Notes: a model not told the origin generated them from the sequence alone. A stretch of 5,499 nucleotides of DNA from Prevotella sp. CAG:1058 (GCA_000433175.1 HF986725.1:66096-71594), one strand, 5' to 3'. Numbered from the stretch's first letter, positions 1-5,499 are shown. Numbers and translations are program-made.

Positions 1-472
1 GGAGCCAGTCCGCAAGGGCGTCGCCTCCGCCGGTCGTCACCGTGCGGTCGATGCGGTTGTACAGTGAGTCGTGTCCGAACACGTCCATGTCGAAAGTGAA
101 GGCATGATGCGGGTCTATATAACGGCTTCCGCCGCTGAAACACGAGTAGTCGCCCGACATGTACTTCAGTTCCCTTGCATAAACGCCGCACAGCCTCACA
201 CGCTTGTCAATCCTCCTGCCGTTCTTCACGTCGGCACGGCGCACCACTACATACACCGCCAGCATGGCAAAAGCCGACATGAGCCACTCGGAAGAAAAGT
301 CCCTGACACAATAAACCACCGCAGAAACCACGGCAAGGCCGAACGTCATAAGCTCAGACGCAATGTAAACCCTGTTGTGCTTCTTCAGCTGCCGTATCTC
401 CGCCGACAGCGTCTCAACCTTTTCCGAATAAAAAGACCTTATCTCATCCTTGGTCGCGTATCTATTGTCCAT
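1..472 (-). CDS. Membrane-anchored MutS-like protein, N-terminal part (runs off the left edge)
   Basis: 157 codons are present from an ATG at 472 to the window edge, and the frame is still open. Residues about 8-32 are charged and heptad-like, so a short coiled coil is possible. Two hydrophobic segments follow, about residues 38-54 (ending AVVSAVVYCV) and 63-77 (WLMSAFAMLAVYVVV), separated by a short polar turn, which predicts a membrane hairpin. From about residue 125 the sequence reads FDMDVFGHDSLYNRIDRTVT and then a Gly-rich turn ending ALADWL. This resembles the start of the MutS core/lever region (the family pattern is LF...SL...NRTxTxxGxRLLxxWL). Bacteroidetes encode proteins of this type, annotated as MutS, with a membrane N terminus, no mismatch-recognition domain I and a C-terminal ATPase. 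The ATPase would lie outside this window and is not seen. The true role is unknown, and canonical mismatch repair is unlikely. An in-frame GTG three codons upstream is an alternative start. Confidence 0.8.
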   Translation of the reverse strand, partial: MDNRYATKDEIRSFYSEKVETLSAEIRQLKKHNRVYIASELMTFGLAVVSAVVYCVRDFSSEWLMSAFAMLAVYVVVRRADVKNGRRIDKRVRLCGVYARELKYMSGDYSCFSGGSRYIDPHHAFTFDMDVFGHDSLYNRIDRTVTTGGGDALADWL

Positions 473-500
473 TATCTTCACATTATTAAAAAATTCCTTA

Positions 501-508
501 CAAAGGTA
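501..508 (-). promoter_or_regulatory. Candidate -7 element for the MutS-like gene
   Basis: The minus strand reads TACCTTTG, an exact match to the Bacteroidetes -7 consensus TAnnTTTG, 28 nt upstream of the ATG at 472. The nearest TTTTG upstream on the minus strand (523-527) leaves only 14 nt of spacing, shorter than the usual roughly 19-21 nt, so the -33 element is poor. The assignment rests on the -7 match and its position only. Confidence 0.4.
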
Positions 509-603
509 AGGCTTTAACACCGCAAAACGGGGCACGACGTACATAAAAAAGGTTAACACGCCACAAGCGTCTACGCCGGATAGCGCCAACAGTTTTCCAA
601 AAG

Positions 604-630
604 GTTACCTTTCGCGTTGCAAAAGGTAAC
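604..630. repeat. Inverted repeat formed by units 1 and 2 of array 1
   Basis: GTTACCTTT (604-612) pairs perfectly with AAAGGTAAC (622-630). Inside, a C/A mismatch is followed by two more pairs around a GTT loop. It is a 9-bp stem that could form a hairpin in a transcript from either strand. It lies just beyond the stronger hairpin at 643-679 for transcription arriving from the 989-residue gene. Confidence 0.6.
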
Positions 631-642
631 ATATTGCACGAC

Positions 643-679
643 AAAAGGCCGCCTTTCGCATCGTGAAAGGCGGCCTTTT
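643..679. terminator. Perfect 15-bp hairpin, probable terminator for the 989-residue gene
   Basis: AAAAGGCCGCCTTTC (643-657) and its exact reverse complement (665-679) enclose a 7-nt loop (658-664). The stem is formed by units 3 and 4 of array 1. In the minus-strand transcript it begins about 107 nt after the stop codon at 787, and the only U-run is the four U at the base of the stem. The structure is symmetric and could act on transcripts from either strand. Termination is inferred; the structure itself is certain. Confidence 0.55.
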
Positions 680-786
680 ACAAACGCGCTGACTGTCAAT
701 AGATTACAAACACGCCAGAATATGTCTCAAAAACAGGCGATGACGACGACCAACGACGTTTAATTTTTAATTGTTACTTGTTAATT

Positions 787-3756
787 TCATTCTTCCGAAG
801 GAAGGATGACCACTCCCTCCTGCTTCATTCCGTCCATCATTATCTTCAGCGGACGGCTGAAGCGCACGTGGCGCACGAACTGCGTTTCCTCCACCGCCGG
901 CATTGCGTCCAACAACTCTTTATGGTAAATGCCGTCGTCCTTGTAGGTGTTTATGGTGAAGTAACCTACCCCGAAACTTGTAAGATTCTGGAAGAAGTGG
1001 GTGCCCTGGCTCGGGTCAACGCGGTAGTTGGCCAGTCCGGCCTCTACTATTACGCGCGCCGCACTGATATGCGGCCACTTCACGGGAATGCCCAGCCAAG
1101 AGTCGCTCGAGCCCCAGCGGCCCGGCCCCACGAGCACGTAGTTCCTGCCCTCGTCAACAAACTTGCGGTTAATGCGCTCTATCTCGCCGGCTATGCGCGG
1201 ATTGTTTGAAGCGGTAAAGTTCTCGTCGGTCTTTATGTAAACCACGTCAACAACGTCCTCGCTTATGCCGTGCCCGAGCGAATTATACGAACGCAGGAGG
1301 CACCGCGAGTCGTCGATTGACGACAGGTCTTCGTCAAGCATCTGCTTGCTGTCTACAATCGGGCGCATCTGCAACATGTAGAACTCGCCCGTGCGGTCGC
1401 TGTTTATGTTGCATGCGAACTCAATCTCCACCGGCCTCTTCATGCCCTCGACGCCGTATTTCATCGCCATCTGCATCAGTTCGGGCAGCGGAAACACGTT
1501 CTGCTGCAACACTCCGCAGAACGAAATTATCTTTCGTCCGCCCTCGTAGTAGCCGTCACGGACTATCTGGTCGTACGGGTCAAACGTAGATGATATGTAT
1601 CTCAGCGAACCGTCTGCATCGGCGTCAGTGACATTCAACTTCAGGATGTTGAATCCATCATCGACCTTGAAATCATCACCCACATCCCTCATGTCAAGCG
1701 CATAGAACCGTGTCTGCGTCTGGCTCAAGGCAAGATTCATCGTACTGGTCTGCAACACGTGCTGCGGATGGCTCGGACAAACCCTCAACGTCAATCCGCC
1801 GTCGACGACATACTTGCCCAATCCGAGTGCAAGGTCGGCTATACCCTCTTCTGAAGTCTCGTTGCCTATCGGATAATAGTTGATTGAACGCAGCACGCCC
1901 GATATGTTGGGATAATAGCGGTCGCCGTACTGCTTGCCCACGACTTCCTGCAAGATTACGGCCATTTTCTCCTGGTCGATTACGTTGCTCGTTGCAGTCA
2001 TGTAAGCCTTGGAGTCCTTGTAGTAGACTGAAGCGTAGACGCTCTTTATGGCGGCGGCAAGCATCTGCAGCATCTGGTACTTGTCGTCAAGGTTGGGTAT
2101 CATGTAAGTGGCGTAGATACCGGCGAACGGCTGGTAGTGAGAGTCTTCAAGCAGGCTCGACGAGCGCACCGCAATCGGACGGTCGGTGGCCTCGAAGAAC
2201 GTCAGGAAGTCGGCTATGTACTTGTCCGGCAACTGGGCGCGGAGGAAGTGTTTCAGTATCTCCTCGTCGCTTGCATCACTCAAGGCTATTGGGTAAAGGT
2301 TGTTGCGGTCCATGAACTGGTCGAACACGTCGGTACAGAGGACAACGGTCTTGGGTATTGACACGCTGACCCCTTCGCGCTCGTTGAACTCGGGATGGCG
2401 CTTGATTATATTGTCGAGGAAAGCCAGTCCGCGACCCTTGCCGCCCAGCGAGCCGTCGCCTATGCGTGCAAAGTGTGCGTAGCGGTCGAACTTGCCGCGG
2501 TCGAACACGGCCACTACGCCGATGTTCTTCATGTGGCGGTACTGCACAATGGCGTCGAATATGATCTTGCGGTGCAGGTCTACGTCCTGCAACTTGTGCC
2601 ACGTAACGGTCTTGAGGAACTCAGATACAGGGAATATCGCCCTGGCGCAGAGCCAGCGGCTCATGTGGTTGCGCGATATGTGGTAGAGCATCGAGTCGTA
2701 GGGTATCTTGAAGATGTTGTCCTGCAACTGCTTCAAGTTGCGCACGCGAAGCACCTCGGCATGAGTCTTCGGGTCGCGGAATATGAAGTCGCCGAAGCCC
2801 ATGTGCTCCTCCATGATGTGGCGCAGGTCTATGTTCATGGCCTTTGAGTTCTTGTCTATGAAGTGGAAATGCTCCGCCATGGCCTTGGCCTTGTTCTCGG
2901 TCTCGCTGCTTTGGAGTATCAGCGGCAGGTATTCGTTATGCCTGCGTATGTTCCTTAGCAGTTTCAGTCCAGCCTCGGGGTCCTTCTCGCCGTCCTTAGG
3001 GAAGCTGCAGTCGGATATCACGCCGAGGGTGTTGTCGGCGTAACGCTCATACAGGTCCATGGCCTCTTCGTACGTACGGGCAAGCACAACCTTGGGCCTG
3101 CCACGCATGCGGAGCGCCGCACTGTGCGGATTGAGCGCCTCCTCGGAAAAGTGCTGGCTCTGTGTGAGGATATAGCCGTAAAGGGTTGGCAGCAGGGATG
3201 AATAGAAGCGGATGCTGTCTTCAACCAGCAGGATCATCTGAACGCCGGCCTCGGCTATGTCGTGCTCGATGTTCATCTTGTCTTCTATCAGTTTTATGAT
3301 TGACATGATGAGGTTGGTGTTGCCCAACCAGCAAAACACGTAGTCGAAGATTGACAGGTCCTCATTAACCATGCGGCGTGTTATGCCGTGTGAAAACGGC
3401 GTCAGCACGACGCAGGGAATGTCCGGGAACTGGGCCTTGATGCCGCGGGCTACGGCGAAGGCGTCGTTGTCGGCGTTGCCGGGCATGCATATTACAAGGT
3501 CTACGCTGGTGCTTGCCAGCACGTCGGCTGCCTCCTCAGTGGTGCTGACCTGCATGAACGAGGGGGGATAACGCATGCCAAGCTCCATATACTCGTTGAA
3601 TATCTTTTCGTCTATGCGTCCGTCGTCTTCAAGCATGAAGGCGTCATACGGGTTGGCCACAATGAGTACGTTGAAGATGCGGCGTGTCATAAGGTTCATG
3701 AACGTCACATCCTTCAGGTAGAATTTGTTCCACTGCTGTGGTATGTTTTCTGTCAT
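787..3756 (-). CDS. Receiver-receiver-PEP synthase/PPDK-type ATP-grasp protein, role unknown
   Basis: 989 residues, starting at the ATG at 3756 and ending with TGA at 787. Residues about 27-160 form a receiver-like domain that is degenerate: the acidic pair is missing in VLIVANPYDAF and the last strand lacks a lysine, although D86 and T119 remain. Residues about 172-320 form a second receiver with key positions intact: E179/D180, phosphoacceptor D249 (VISDCSFP), S283/S284 and K302 (FIDKNS). Residues about 430-800 match the PPDK_N ATP-grasp fold: GGKGRGL (K440), IAVRSSSLLED (R531), VEIEF (E779) and MLQMRPI (Q796, R798). Residues about 810-989 are a further domain with VGPGRWGSSDSWLGIPV (875-891) and PSQGTHFFQNL (914-924). 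The swivelling phosphohistidine domain and the PEP-binding barrel are absent, so it should not be named PEP synthase. The family is widespread in Bacteroidales as PEP/pyruvate-binding domain protein. No signal peptide or membrane segment is seen, so it is cytoplasmic. M20 and M23 are possible later starts, but the region before them looks conserved as I recall homologues. ATP-dependent phosphotransfer controlled by the receiver is inference. Confidence 0.95.
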   Translation of the reverse strand: MTENIPQQWNKFYLKDVTFMNLMTRRIFNVLIVANPYDAFMLEDDGRIDEKIFNEYMELGMRYPPSFMQVSTTEEAADVLASTSVDLVICMPGNADNDAFAVARGIKAQFPDIPCVVLTPFSHGITRRMVNEDLSIFDYVFCWLGNTNLIMSIIKLIEDKMNIEHDIAEAGVQMILLVEDSIRFYSSLLPTLYGYILTQSQHFSEEALNPHSAALRMRGRPKVVLARTYEEAMDLYERYADNTLGVISDCSFPKDGEKDPEAGLKLLRNIRRHNEYLPLILQSSETENKAKAMAEHFHFIDKNSKAMNIDLRHIMEEHMGFGDFIFRDPKTHAEVLRVRNLKQLQDNIFKIPYDSMLYHISRNHMSRWLCARAIFPVSEFLKTVTWHKLQDVDLHRKIIFDAIVQYRHMKNIGVVAVFDRGKFDRYAHFARIGDGSLGGKGRGLAFLDNIIKRHPEFNEREGVSVSIPKTVVLCTDVFDQFMDRNNLYPIALSDASDEEILKHFLRAQLPDKYIADFLTFFEATDRPIAVRSSSLLEDSHYQPFAGIYATYMIPNLDDKYQMLQMLAAAIKSVYASVYYKDSKAYMTATSNVIDQEKMAVILQEVVGKQYGDRYYPNISGVLRSINYYPIGNETSEEGIADLALGLGKYVVDGGLTLRVCPSHPQHVLQTSTMNLALSQTQTRFYALDMRDVGDDFKVDDGFNILKLNVTDADADGSLRYISSTFDPYDQIVRDGYYEGGRKIISFCGVLQQNVFPLPELMQMAMKYGVEGMKRPVEIEFACNINSDRTGEFYMLQMRPIVDSKQMLDEDLSSIDDSRCLLRSYNSLGHGISEDVVDVVYIKTDENFTASNNPRIAGEIERINRKFVDEGRNYVLVGPGRWGSSDSWLGIPVKWPHISAARVIVEAGLANYRVDPSQGTHFFQNLTSFGVGYFTINTYKDDGIYHKELLDAMPAVEETQFVRHVRFSRPLKIMMDGMKQEGVVILPSEE

Positions 3757-3850
3757 ACTTGGATGTTGGTTTTTGATGTTTTATTACGAGAAAACCCAGC
3801 TTTAAGGTTGCCGGGGCGTTTTTCAGGTGGCGGCGGCACATGTTGACGCC

Positions 3851-3866
3851 TGCCCGGAAGCGGGCA
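3851..3866. other. Small perfect hairpin in the leader of the 989-residue gene
   Basis: TGCCCG (3851-3856) and CGGGCA (3861-3866) are perfect inverted arms around a GAAG loop (CUUC in the minus-strand transcript). The hairpin lies about 85-100 nt upstream of the ATG at 3756, inside the leader expected from the -7 candidate at 3912-3919. It could be a leader stem or simply a chance GC-rich palindrome. No known riboswitch architecture is recognised. Confidence 0.4.
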
Positions 3867-3911
3867 TGAGCGCCGTCGCGCCTTGTTTAAAGGATTTTAC
3901 CATCCTATCTG

Positions 3912-3919
3912 CAAATATA
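3912..3919 (-). promoter_or_regulatory. Candidate -7 element for the 989-residue gene
   Basis: The minus strand reads TATATTTG, an exact match to TAnnTTTG, and it is the only such match I found between the two genes. Transcription would start near 3905, giving a leader of about 150 nt. No clear TTTG -33 element is present at the expected spacing; the region is AT-rich. The terminator of the preceding gene lies just upstream, consistent with an independent transcription unit. Confidence 0.45.
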
Positions 3920-3976
3920 CTTATAATATCCCGAAAACGTGAAGGGCATTTGTGTTTTTCTTATTTTTTTACAAGC

Positions 3977-4012
3977 AAAAAAAAGGCCGGAGCCCCTTGC
4001 GGAGCCCCAGCC
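3977..4012 (-). terminator. Intrinsic terminator of the lipoprotein gene
   Basis: In the minus-strand transcript the arm GGCUGGGGCUCC pairs over 12 positions, three of them G-U, with GGGGCUCCGGCC. The loop is a GCAA (GNRA) tetraloop, and eight U follow immediately (plus-strand A run 3977-3984). The stem is 3985-4012 and begins 18 nt after the stop codon at 4031. Stem, tetraloop, U-tract and position all fit a Rho-independent terminator for the upstream lipoprotein gene, separating it from the next gene. Confidence 0.92.
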
Positions 4013-4030
4013 CGTGAGTGTTGGTTGATT

Positions 4031-4912
4031 TTACAAGTCAGCAACTTCGGTTATCTGACCGTCGAGCGTTACCTTAAGATCCTTTGCGTAGTTGTCAAGG
4101 TCTACCAGGTAATACTTTTCACCGGCGGCAGTCTCTATGTAGTCGCAGTCGTCAATGCGCTTGCCGGGATACTTGGCCTCGACAGCCGAGCGGACGTCGG
4201 CAGGCACGTTGCGCGTATAGTCGGTTGACGTCATCACCCAATTGTACTGTGAGTCGAATATGATTTCCTTGCTCAGGCCGTCGTGGCGCACGTCAATCTC
4301 ATATCCGCCGCGCTCGATGTCGATGTCGACCACTGTGGCGCCGGGGTACTGGGTGTTGATGAACTGCTGTATCTCGAGCGGCATGCTGTTGTTTATCATG
4401 TCGTCATGAGTTCCGCCGCCGTCCTCTTCAACTTCGCGTATGAGGGTGCCGTTGATGTCGAAATACAGGCTGTAGTCGGGGCGTCCGCCCTGCTCTACCT
4501 CGATGATGTAAACGTTGTCGTATGCCGGACGCTGTATCTCGTCGATGTCGTCAACACTCCAATTCTGCAGGGCGTACGTGGTTACAGCATATCCGTCCTG
4601 TACAGCCTGGGGCAGGGCCTGGAGGTCGCGGCCGTAATCTATCTCGGTCATCACCCACTCGCCGCCGGCTGTGAACCAGGCGTCGTGCTCCCTGCCGTCC
4701 TTCATGAACTCGGCCACAAGGTAGCCACCCTGCTCCATGTCCCACTCGACACGGCCTACACCTGAATATTTCTGGTCGAATGCTTCCTGCACGGCACTAG
4801 GCACATTGCCGCGGAAATCGTCGTCATCGTCGTCGCACGAGGTCGTTACAAACACGCCGAGGGCACACACCATTGTCCATTTCAATAAATTCAAAGTCTT
4901 CATAATAATCAT
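4031..4912 (-). CDS. Predicted surface lipoprotein with four PepSY-like quarter repeats
   Basis: 293 residues from the ATG at 4912, or 290 from the ATG at 4903 (MKTLNLLKW...), which gives a more usual signal peptide with Lys next to Met. A hydrophobic stretch (MVCALGVFV) runs to TTSC, with the lipid cysteine at residue 26. Six aspartates follow at once, matching the acidic lipoprotein export signal that sends Bacteroidetes lipoproteins to the cell surface. The mature part is an A-B-A-B duplication: quarter 1 (about 37-94) and quarter 3 (about 177-232) share a PxxxQxxF...Y...GGY...WVMT..DY pattern, and quarters 2 (about 100-163) and 4 (about 236-290) are more divergent partners. This is the PepSY-like (BLIP-fold, PF11396-type) family, common in Bacteroides and Prevotella as small secreted proteins of unknown function. 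Inhibition of beta-lactamase should not be assumed from the fold. It is probably monocistronic, with its own promoter region and terminator. Confidence 0.92.
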   Translation of the reverse strand: MIIMKTLNLLKWTMVCALGVFVTTSCDDDDDDFRGNVPSAVQEAFDQKYSGVGRVEWDMEQGGYLVAEFMKDGREHDAWFTAGGEWVMTEIDYGRDLQALPQAVQDGYAVTTYALQNWSVDDIDEIQRPAYDNVYIIEVEQGGRPDYSLYFDINGTLIREVEEDGGGTHDDMINNSMPLEIQQFINTQYPGATVVDIDIERGGYEIDVRHDGLSKEIIFDSQYNWVMTSTDYTRNVPADVRSAVEAKYPGKRIDDCDYIETAAGEKYYLVDLDNYAKDLKVTLDGQITEVADL

Positions 4913-4972
4913 GTTTAAATTGTTTTACTTATTTCTTACCTTAATAATACATGCCCTAACGTGTGTCTCATG

Positions 4973-5001
4973 TCAAGACTGTATGCCGGGCCTTGTCTTG
5001 A
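4973..5001. promoter_or_regulatory. Inverted repeat at the expected start of the lipoprotein transcript
   Basis: TCAAGAC (4973-4979) and GTCTTGA (4995-5001) are perfect 7-bp arms separated by 15 nt. The right arm ends two bases from the -7 candidate at 5004-5011, so the repeat covers the likely start site and the first 25 or so transcribed bases. A third copy, CATCAAGAC, lies at 5107-5115 and matches nine bases of the right arm read on the minus strand. It could be an operator or a 5' stem-loop. Arms of this length can occur by chance. Confidence 0.35.
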
Positions 5002-5003
5002 TG

Positions 5004-5011
5004 CAAAAGTA
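5004..5011 (-). promoter_or_regulatory. Candidate -7 element for the lipoprotein gene
   Basis: The minus strand reads TACTTTTG, an exact TAnnTTTG match. An upstream TTG (minus strand, near 5029-5031) is 17 nt away and may serve as a weak -33 element. Transcription would begin near 4998, giving a leader of about 85 nt before the ATG at 4912. The region between the leader and the start codon is AT-rich with no Shine-Dalgarno, which is normal for this phylum. Confidence 0.5.
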
Positions 5012-5197
5012 GACCGTGATTCTGAAAACAATCTGAAATAATGAAATATTTTTGTAAAATCCAATACATTTTTCATTAAAGCCATGGCAACGGCCACAAC
5101 TTGTGACATCAAGACGCCGCCGACAATGGTCCCGGTGACCGGCCAAGCGGACGCAATGGGCAACCAATAATAACGGTACGTGAACGGTCTGCTACAC

Positions 5198-5285
5198 AAA
5201 AGGCCGTCTTTAGCGATGCAAAAGGTTATCTTTTGACTCCTAAAAGGCGGCCTTTTACAAGGCAAAAGGTCACCTTTGATAAAAC
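5198..5285. repeat. Array 2: four intergenic palindromic units with an exact 22-nt period
   Basis: AAAAGG starts at 5198, 5220, 5242 and 5264, again exactly 22 nt apart. The unit pattern is the same as in the array at 599-686: AAAAGG, three variable bases, a (C/T)CTTT half and an 8-nt linker. The cores are CCG, TTA, CGG and TCA, so unit 1 is complementary to unit 3 (with one G-U pair) and unit 2 is left between them. Unit 3 (5242-5256) is itself palindromic apart from its central base. It shares 18 identical bases (5243-5260) with array 1. The array lies about 290 bp upstream of the lipoprotein start. Because 22 is not a multiple of three, short open frames run through it in several phases (KRRPFT, QKVTFD); these are not genes. 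Confidence 0.85.
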
Positions 5286-5499
5286 ATTGGGAAACAAGGA
5301 CTTACAAAGCCGTTCAACATACCGTAGACAAGAGAGGCACAGTGGAGTGTCAAATGCGCCGCAAGCGGGCGGCAGCTGCTTACGGAAAACAACCATAAGT
5401 GCAGGAGTGACGAACTTATTAGAATGTTTTAAGCTATTTTGTTTGCGTTTTGTCAGTATTTTATAGTAATTCTGGAAAACTTCTGTTATTGCCTTATAC
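5286..5499. other. Right-edge intergenic region without a supported gene
   Basis: I find no credible coding region on either strand. The last 90 bases are AT-rich. A plus-strand TTTG, 21 nt before TAATTCTG near position 5466, is one base off a Bacteroidetes promoter and could serve a rightward gene beyond the window. That match is weak. No hairpin with a U-tract and no tRNA-like fold is evident. Confidence 0.4.

Larger units (their letters stand above)
599..686. repeat. Array 1: four intergenic palindromic units with an exact 22-nt period
   Basis: AAAAGG starts at 599, 621 and 643, and GAAAGG starts at 665, so the spacing is exactly 22 nt three times. The unit pattern is AAAAGG, three variable bases, CCTTT, then an 8-nt linker often resembling GCRTYGC. 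The unit cores are TTA, TAA, CCG and CGG, so unit 1 is complementary to unit 2 and unit 3 to unit 4. Unit 2 has lost its CCTTT half. An 18-bp stretch of unit 4 (666-683) is identical to 5243-5260 in the second array. The array fills the middle of the 314-bp gap between the 989-residue gene and the MutS-like gene. From memory, related AAAAGG...CCTTTT repeats are frequent between Prevotella genes, but I cannot verify that here. It is not a CRISPR, because the units are too short and there are no unique spacers. Confidence 0.85.

Noticed and set aside
71..517. 148-residue plus-strand open frame
   Set aside because: It is antisense to the MutS-like gene, whose minus-strand product has membrane and MutS-core features.
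541..556. A fifth, displaced AAAAGGTTAAC unit of array 1
   Set aside because: Its AAAAGG starts 52 nt before unit 1, out of the 22-nt register, and it lacks the CCTTT half; probably chance.
599..686. Array 1 as a CRISPR array
   Set aside because: The period is only 22 nt, the repeated part is palindromic and variable in its core, the linkers are 8 nt, and no cas gene is near.
3644..3841. 65-residue minus-strand frame overlapping the start of the 989-residue gene
   Set aside because: It overlaps the well-supported gene start in another frame and has no recognisable family features; a short leader peptide is possible but unsupported.
5047..5054. Plus-strand TATTTTTG as a rightward promoter
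   Set aside because: It matches TAnnTTTG, but no TTTG lies at the -33 position and no gene follows on the plus strand for over 400 bases.
5132..5142. CCGGTGACCGG palindrome as an operator
   Set aside because: A single 11-bp palindrome with an unpaired centre, not repeated elsewhere and more than 120 bp upstream of the promoter candidate.
4936..5265. 109-residue minus-strand open frame upstream of the lipoprotein gene
   Set aside because: It begins inside the repeat array and runs through the lipoprotein promoter region; its peptide is typical repeat read-through.
5233..5466. 77-residue plus-strand open frame
   Set aside because: Its start and first residues are translated repeat units, the rest has no recognisable domain or signal, and no convincing promoter precedes it.

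Overview
The window looks like a chromosomal segment of a Bacteroidales bacterium, most likely a Prevotella-type member of Prevotellaceae with GC content near 50%. Three things point there: the large central protein belongs to a family I know from Bacteroides and Prevotella genomes; the intergenic regions carry TAnnTTTG-type -7 elements rather than TATAAT boxes, and no strong Shine-Dalgarno is evident; and the lipoprotein has an acid run directly after its lipid cysteine, as in Bacteroidetes surface lipoproteins. No mobile element, tRNA, rRNA or CRISPR array is visible.

All three genes lie on the minus strand, so they read from right to left. From the right edge, 5286-5499 has no gene I can support. 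At 5198-5285 there is an intergenic array of four palindromic units with an exact 22-nt period. Next come a promoter region (about 4913-5197) and a gene at 4031-4912 for a predicted surface lipoprotein made of four PepSY-like (BLIP-fold) quarter repeats. A strong intrinsic terminator at 3977-4012 closes it. The 274-bp gap that follows holds a candidate promoter and a leader of about 150 nt for the main gene.

The main gene, 787-3756, encodes a 989-residue protein. It has a degenerate receiver domain, a second receiver domain with intact key residues, a PEP-synthase/PPDK-type ATP-grasp domain and a conserved C-terminal domain of unknown function. The phosphohistidine and TIM-barrel domains of true PEP synthase or PPDK are absent. 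Downstream, at 599-686, is a second four-unit array with the same 22-nt period, containing a perfect 15-bp hairpin. The left edge (1-472) is the 5' part of a membrane-anchored MutS-like protein that continues beyond the window.

The genes do not form an obvious single operon: each appears to have its own upstream region, and terminator-like hairpins separate them. I see no sequence evidence that the three products work together. The two most noteworthy items are the paired 22-nt-period arrays bracketing the lipoprotein and receiver/ATP-grasp genes, and the unusual architecture of the 989-residue protein.
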